A stretch of 64,000 nt of DNA from assembly GCA_016841245.1 (NCBI GenBank), contig JAENZN010000001.1:220346-284345 (forward strand), read 5' to 3'. The stretch is from Syntrophomonas sp. Its GTDB lineage: Bacteria > Bacillota > Syntrophomonadia > Syntrophomonadales > Syntrophomonadaceae. This document shows, in pieces, positions 59,694 through 64,000 of this stretch; position 1 is the first letter of the stretch, and the number at the start of each line of letters is the position of its first letter. The position numbers and the translations under genes were made by a program. The notes beneath the pieces are model-generated. The model was given only the letters and a program-made list of their open reading frames with translations, had not been told where the DNA came from and searched no databases.

Positions 59694-60602
59694 TTAGTTC
59701 AGTTTAAATACCTTTTTAGGCTGCACAAAAGTAATGCCATTTTTTATATTAATCTCACCTATGGCCAGAAAATAATCATGGGTCGAATATATTCTCACCC
59801 TGCCTGGACTTAAATTTTCCTTACATCTTAGTTCCCTGCCATTAATCACCATGCTTTCTTCATCGAAGGAATCTAATTTGATGCCTGGCATTTCCTGCAG
59901 CGGAAAATCTGCTGGATATAACAGGCTTTCTATTTTGGCAGGATTATCTAATATTTCCTCCAGCTTACAGGAATCCTCAATTTCAAAAATCCCAGATTTT
60001 TTACGGATTAGCCCGGACATATAAGCACCTGTCCCCAGCTTTTCACCAATGTCCCGGCATAGACTACGAACATAGGTGCCCTTGGAACAGGATACCTCAA
60101 TAATAAGACGGGGTAGATCATCGTCCGTGTTTTTAGATAATAATTTAAGGGAAAATATTTCTATTTTTCGAGGGGTTCTCTCTACACTCACTCCCTGTCT
60201 GGCCAATTCATATAACCTCTTTCCTTCATGGTGAATAGCCGAGTACATAGGAGGAATCTGCTCCCTAGTACCTGTAAAGGAATCTAAAATATCCAAAAGA
60301 TCGTTTTCCTTTAGCACGCTGCTGCCAGTATAGGTAATATTGCCGCTGCTATCTTCGGTATCGGACACAGCTCCCAGAATCAATTCCGCAATATATACCT
60401 TTTTCTCGTCCCTTATATATTCTATAACTTTAGTTGCTTTACCCATCGCTATGGGCAGCACTCCTCTGGCTATTGGATCCAGGGTCCCTAAGTGCCCCAT
60501 TTTGGTTTTGCCTGGACAAATTTTTCTTAATTTTCTGATTACATCAAAAGAAGTAATTCCTTTTGGTTTATCTATATTCAAAAAGCCTTCCAATTTAATC
60601 AA
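59694..60602 (-). CDS. truB: tRNA pseudouridine(55) synthase
   Basis: 302 residues. GFLNIDKPKGITSFDVIRKL opens the protein; HLGTLDPIARGVLP carries the catalytic Asp (~45). KGTYVRSLCRDIGE lies at ~175, and a PUA-like C-terminal domain follows. It makes pseudouridine 55 in tRNAs. TTG 60602 has GAGG 6 nt upstream and overlaps the nrnA stop by 8 nt. Confidence 0.94.
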   Translation of the reverse strand: MIKLEGFLNIDKPKGITSFDVIRKLRKICPGKTKMGHLGTLDPIARGVLPIAMGKATKVIEYIRDEKKVYIAELILGAVSDTEDSSGNITYTGSSVLKENDLLDILDSFTGTREQIPPMYSAIHHEGKRLYELARQGVSVERTPRKIEIFSLKLLSKNTDDDLPRLIIEVSCSKGTYVRSLCRDIGEKLGTGAYMSGLIRKKSGIFEIEDSCKLEEILDNPAKIESLLYPADFPLQEMPGIKLDSFDEESMVINGRELRCKENLSPGRVRIYSTHDYFLAIGEINIKNGITFVQPKKVFKLN

Positions 60603-61560
60603 GCACATCCTCAACCATTTCAATCACCAACCTGGTCACCTCATCCAAACCACCCTGTTTTTGCGCTCCGGCGGCACGTTTGTGCCCTCCCCCACCTAAT
60701 CTACTAGCCAGGGCCGCCACATCAACTTCGGTCTTTGATCTATAGCCAATTTTCACTAGTCCCGGCCTAACCTCTCGGAATAATAATGCTACTTCAACCC
60801 CTTTGATAGAACGCACATAATTTATGGTTCCTTCTGGATGTACATCCAGGGCATCAATATGCCTGACCTCTTCATAGGGTAGTTTCATGCAGGCAATTCG
60901 TCCATTTTTATAGAATTCCAGGTGCTGTAATCCCTGTCTTAATAGCAATACTTCTTTATGAGGTTTGGATTCCAATAAGTTGTTCCGAACTTTATCAATA
61001 TCCGCACCTTTATCAAGAAGCAGGGCAACAATATTCATGGTAGTACTAGTGGTATTGCTGTTCATGAAACTGCCGGTATCCATTACTATTCCTGCCAAAA
61101 GGCAATCCGCCAGATCACTGTTTATTTCAATTTTCATTATGGTTAATAGTTCATAGACAATCTCTGCAGTCGATGATGCCAGTGGATTAACAAAATAGTA
61201 ATCCCCAAACATATCGTTATCCTGATGATGATCAATATTTATGATCAGTTTTGTATCATGCAATCGCTTAATTACTTCGTCTCCGGTTCTGTCTAACCTG
61301 GAACAATCTAATAGAATAACATTTTCAGGCATAGTATCAATATCATCGGGCGTGCAAAATCTATCGACAGCTGGAAGATAGTCATAAATAGATGATATTG
61401 GGTCCTGCATAATTATTTTTACTCTTTTTCCCAGGCTGCTTAAACCCAGATATAATGCAAGTATGGATCCTACACTATCCCCATCAGGGATTGAATGACC
61501 CACAATTGCAAAATCCTCTAATATGGACAGTTGATGTCCAATATTTTTTAGATTTTCCAT
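60595..61560 (-). CDS. nrnA: Bifunctional oligoribonuclease / pAp phosphatase (DHH family)
   Basis: 321 residues. DHH motifs are present: GHSIPDGDSVGS (~22), LLDCSRLDRTGD, NIDHHQDN (~112); the DHHA1 domain ends in GGGGHKRAAG (~300). It degrades nanoRNA and 3'-phosphoadenosine 5'-phosphate. It sits 4 nt from rbfA and overlaps truB, the usual cluster. Confidence 0.93.
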   Translation of the reverse strand: MENLKNIGHQLSILEDFAIVGHSIPDGDSVGSILALYLGLSSLGKRVKIIMQDPISSIYDYLPAVDRFCTPDDIDTMPENVILLDCSRLDRTGDEVIKRLHDTKLIINIDHHQDNDMFGDYYFVNPLASSTAEIVYELLTIMKIEINSDLADCLLAGIVMDTGSFMNSNTTSTTMNIVALLLDKGADIDKVRNNLLESKPHKEVLLLRQGLQHLEFYKNGRIACMKLPYEEVRHIDALDVHPEGTINYVRSIKGVEVALLFREVRPGLVKIGYRSKTEVDVAALASRLGGGGHKRAAGAQKQGGLDEVTRLVIEMVEDVLD

Positions 61561-61564
61561 AAAC

Positions 61565-61933
61565 TTACCCTTCCGACTTATTACTGTCCTCTTTCAGATC
61601 TTCCAATATCGAAGATATTCTTATTCCATGCTCAATCGATTTGTCCAGTCGAAATTCTATTTCCGGAGCATGTTTAACTTGTAATCGACGGGCAAGTTCA
61701 CTTCTGATATATCCCCTAGCCGCTCTCACGGCATTCATCATTTCCTCTTGTTTCATCTGGTCTCCCAAAATACTAATGTTAATCCGGGCATTACTCATGT
61801 CATTACTGAGATCTACTCTAGTCAATGATATAGCTGCCTGTTCTATGCGGGGATCCTTTATGCCTTCCTGAAGTATGTGTGATACTATCCGTTTTATTTC
61901 CTCCGACATTTTCTCCTGTCGACGTCTGCTCAT
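61565..61933 (-). CDS. rbfA: Ribosome-binding factor A
   Basis: 122 residues with the KH-like RbfA fold (KRIVSHILQEGIKDPRI, GYIRSELARRLQVKHAPEIEFRLDKSIEHG). It matures the 30S subunit. ATG 61933 has GGGGGTG 6 nt upstream. It follows infB by 51 nt. Confidence 0.94.
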   Translation of the reverse strand: MSRRRQEKMSEEIKRIVSHILQEGIKDPRIEQAAISLTRVDLSNDMSNARINISILGDQMKQEEMMNAVRAARGYIRSELARRLQVKHAPEIEFRLDKSIEHGIRISSILEDLKEDSNKSEG

Positions 61934-61984
61934 ATCTTGCACCCCCAAAGTATTACTTATGGAATTCCAAATAAGCTTAAGTTT

Positions 61985-64000
61985 TTATAATTCTCTTGGT
62001 ATTTCTTCCATAGTATAGGCTTCAATAACATCCCCTTCTTTAAGATCATTGAAGTCCTTAATCCCAATACCGCATTCATAGTTTTCCAGCACTTCACGTA
62101 CATCGTCTTTGAATCGTTTTAAAGAGGACAATTTTCCTTCGTAAATTATTACTCCATCCCTCAGTACTCGGATTTCCGCATTTCGCTGCATTTTGCCGTC
62201 GGTAACATAACTGCCTGCGATGGTGCCAACATTGGGAACCTTGAAGGTTGCTCTAACTTCGGCCCGACCGACAAATTTTTCCTTATATTCAGGATCCAGG
62301 AGACCTACCATAGCTTTTTTAACATCATCAATAGCTTCATATATAACTCTATACAGCAGAACATCAATTTTTTCTTCTTCTGCATTTTTTCTAGCTTTAT
62401 TGTCTGGTCTAACATTGAACCCAATAATAATAGCATTTGATGCTGACGCCAGCATTACATCGGTTTCGCTTATTGCTCCTACCGCTGAATGTATAACATT
62501 CACCTTGACTTCTTCCGTACTTAATCGTAAGAGCGACTGAGCCAGGGCTTCAATAGATCCCTGAACATCACCTTTGATTATTAAATTCAACTCTTTAAGA
62601 TCGTGATCTTGAATTTGTTTAAAGAAATCATCCAGGGATACTCTGCTGCTCTGTTTTTGTTCCTCCAGTTTTTTCTCACCCAGCCTGAGACTAATGATCT
62701 CTTTGGCCACTTTTTCGTCACAAGCCTGCACTCGCCCACCGGCTTCCGGCACTTCCGACCAACCGGTTATTTCTACCGGCATCGATGGATATGCTTCATC
62801 AACCCTTCTGCTTCGATGGTCTGTCATGGCCCGTACCCGGCAAATGTTGCTTCCGCAAATTAGTGTATCACCAATTTTAAGAGTTCCCTTCAATACCAGA
62901 ACAGTGGCTACCGCACCTCTGCCTTTATCCAACTGTCCTTCTACTACAACTCCTTCAGCTAATCTATCGGGATTGGACTTTATTTCGTTTACCTCAGCAA
63001 CCAGTAAGATCATTTCTAAGAGAGCATCGATACCCTGCCCAGTTTTAGCAGATACTGGCACAAATATGGTCTCTCCGCCCCATTCCTCGGGAACGATCTG
63101 ATATTCAGTTAACTGCTGCATTACCTTGTCCGGGTTAGAATCTGGCTTGTCAACTTTATTTATGGCCACCAGAAATGGAACTTCTGCAGCTTTAATATGA
63201 TTTATGGCCTCTATGGTCTGGGGCATAACCCCATCATCTGCAGCAACTACAAGAATTACAATATCGGTAAGGTTAGCTCCCCTGGCCCTCATGGCTGTAA
63301 AAGCCTCGTGACCAGGTGTATCAATAAAGGTTACTCGGTTATTATTTACTTTTACTTGATAGGCTCCTATATGCTGGGTAATACCTCCGGCTTCACCAGA
63401 AACAACATCCGCTTTCCTTATTTTATCCAGCAAAGAAGTCTTACCATGATCAACATGTCCCATAACAGTAACCACTGGTGGTCTGAGCTTCAAACTTGCT
63501 TCGTCATCCACAATTTCCTCTAAGATTTTTTCCTCTTCGGAAATGCTGTGTTCTACCCGCACTTCGTACAAACTGGCTAATATCTCCGCGGTCTCAAAAT
63601 CTATAGACTCATTTATCGAGGCCATAGTTCCCATTTCCATCAATTTCTTAACTATTTCAGCAGTGCTTTTATGAAGCTTTTCAGCCAACTCTCTTACCGT
63701 TATTAAATCATCAACATTTATTAGTTCAGGACTGGGCATATCAATATCAGGTTTTTTGCGTTTATGTTTTGATTTCTTTTGAGGGCGGCTGTAGTCTTTC
63801 TTACCCTGCTGCCCCGGCCCCCTATTAGTTGGAGCAAATTGGCCTGGTCTGGTATTCGGTTTACCCTGAGGTTTTGTAACCCGGCCTCTACCTGCTTTAT
63901 CTTGAGTTTCACCTTTATTTTCTGCCGTTTTATCAGGTCTCGATGCCTGTGGTCTGGCATCAGGTCTCTGTCCCTGTGGTCTGGCATCAGGTCTCTGTCC
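61985..64000 (-). CDS. infB: Translation initiation factor IF-2 (5' end outside window)
   Basis: The gene continues beyond 64000. The visible part has an N-terminal low-complexity basic region with repeats of GQRPDARPQ, the IF2_N domain ([21 protein letters not shown]), and the G domain with [13 protein letters not shown] (G1), DTPGHEAF (G3) and NKVDKPD (G4), then the beta-barrel and C-terminal domains. It delivers initiator fMet-tRNA to the 30S subunit. The end is intact. Confidence 0.96.
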   Translation of the reverse strand, partial: GQRPDARPQGQRPDARPQASRPDKTAENKGETQDKAGRGRVTKPQGKPNTRPGQFAPTNRGPGQQGKKDYSRPQKKSKHKRKKPDIDMPSPELINVDDLITVRELAEKLHKSTAEIVKKLMEMGTMASINESIDFETAEILASLYEVRVEHSISEEEKILEEIVDDEASLKLRPPVVTVMGHVDHGKTSLLDKIRKADVVSGEAGGITQHIGAYQVKVNNNRVTFIDTPGHEAFTAMRARGANLTDIVILVVAADDGVMPQTIEAINHIKAAEVPFLVAINKVDKPDSNPDKVMQQLTEYQIVPEEWGGETIFVPVSAKTGQGIDALLEMILLVAEVNEIKSNPDRLAEGVVVEGQLDKGRGAVATVLVLKGTLKIGDTLICGSNICRVRAMTDHRSRRVDEAYPSMPVEITGWSEVPEAGGRVQACDEKVAKEIISLRLGEKKLEEQKQSSRVSLDDFFKQIQDHDLKELNLIIKGDVQGSIEALAQSLLRLSTEEVKVNVIHSAVGAISETDVMLASASNAIIIGFNVRPDNKARKNAEEEKIDVLLYRVIYEAIDDVKKAMVGLLDPEYKEKFVGRAEVRATFKVPNVGTIAGSYVTDGKMQRNAEIRVLRDGVIIYEGKLSSLKRFKDDVREVLENYECGIGIKDFNDLKEGDVIEAYTMEEIPREL

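Noticed and set aside
63721..63987. Minus-strand ORF reading MPDHRDRD
   Set aside because: An alternate frame of the repetitive infB N-terminal region, which is itself open to the window edge.

Overview
The window looks like chromosomal DNA of a spore-forming, anaerobic Clostridia-type Firmicute, most like the Syntrophomonas group. Evidence: the conserved Firmicute block infB-rbfA-nrnA-truB-ribF-rpsO-pnp-(VanW)-ylxY-dac-M16-dut-ymxH; an alpha/beta small acid-soluble spore protein; a large decayed 2-hydroxyacyl-CoA dehydratase activase gene; strong Shine-Dalgarno sites; and frequent GTG/TTG starts. Three genes look as if they start at ATA. Genus-level placement is inference.

Layout. 1-5.7 kb: a GGDEF remnant, an orphan Fur box, a LysR regulator converging on metE-metF, and a methyltransferase. 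5.7-12.3 kb: an eroded zone with a broken activase gene, a YibE/F fragment and a frameshifted nitroreductase/ferredoxin, interleaved with intact fur, a Crp/Fnr regulator and a ZIP metal transporter. 12.4-16.7 kb: a two-gene RND efflux system without an outer-membrane partner. 16.8-24.2 kb: an iron region with feoA-feoB-feoC under a Fur box, a SprT-like metalloprotein, an AraC regulator, and a second Fur-box operon encoding a tiny membrane peptide, a DUF2325 coiled-coil protein and two small proteins. 24.4-33.1 kb: a GDP-mannose module made of a GT2-GH130 fusion, a GT4, phosphomannomutase, mannose-1-phosphate guanylyltransferase and a DUF89 phosphatase. 33-42.4 kb: membrane and accessory genes, a structured-RNA candidate, a chemoreceptor, a Lon-like protease and an MBL-fold enzyme. 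42.7-50.7 kb: a lipoprotein-type class A PBP, corA with an elaborate leader, a DUF47 protein, a radical SAM protein, a SASP, mgtC and guaB. 50.9-64 kb: the sporulation, cell-wall and translation block, ending inside infB.

The genes form three functional themes. The first is iron and metal homeostasis (Fur, Feo, ZIP and the Fur-box DUF2325 operon). The second is synthesis and recycling of a mannose-containing carbohydrate. The third is the housekeeping translation, RNA-decay and sporulation cluster.

The strongest novelty candidates are: a CorA leader in which a short MDPVPD peptide ORF overlaps mutually exclusive hairpins that expose or bury the corA ribosome binding site; a Fur-box DUF2325 operon; a ~190-nt multi-stem RNA near 36.6 kb; a ~100-bp structured repeat in two copies with compensatory changes; and apparent ATA start codons for pnp, a VTT-family gene and a VanW gene. 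All calls were made by reading the sequence, without database searches.
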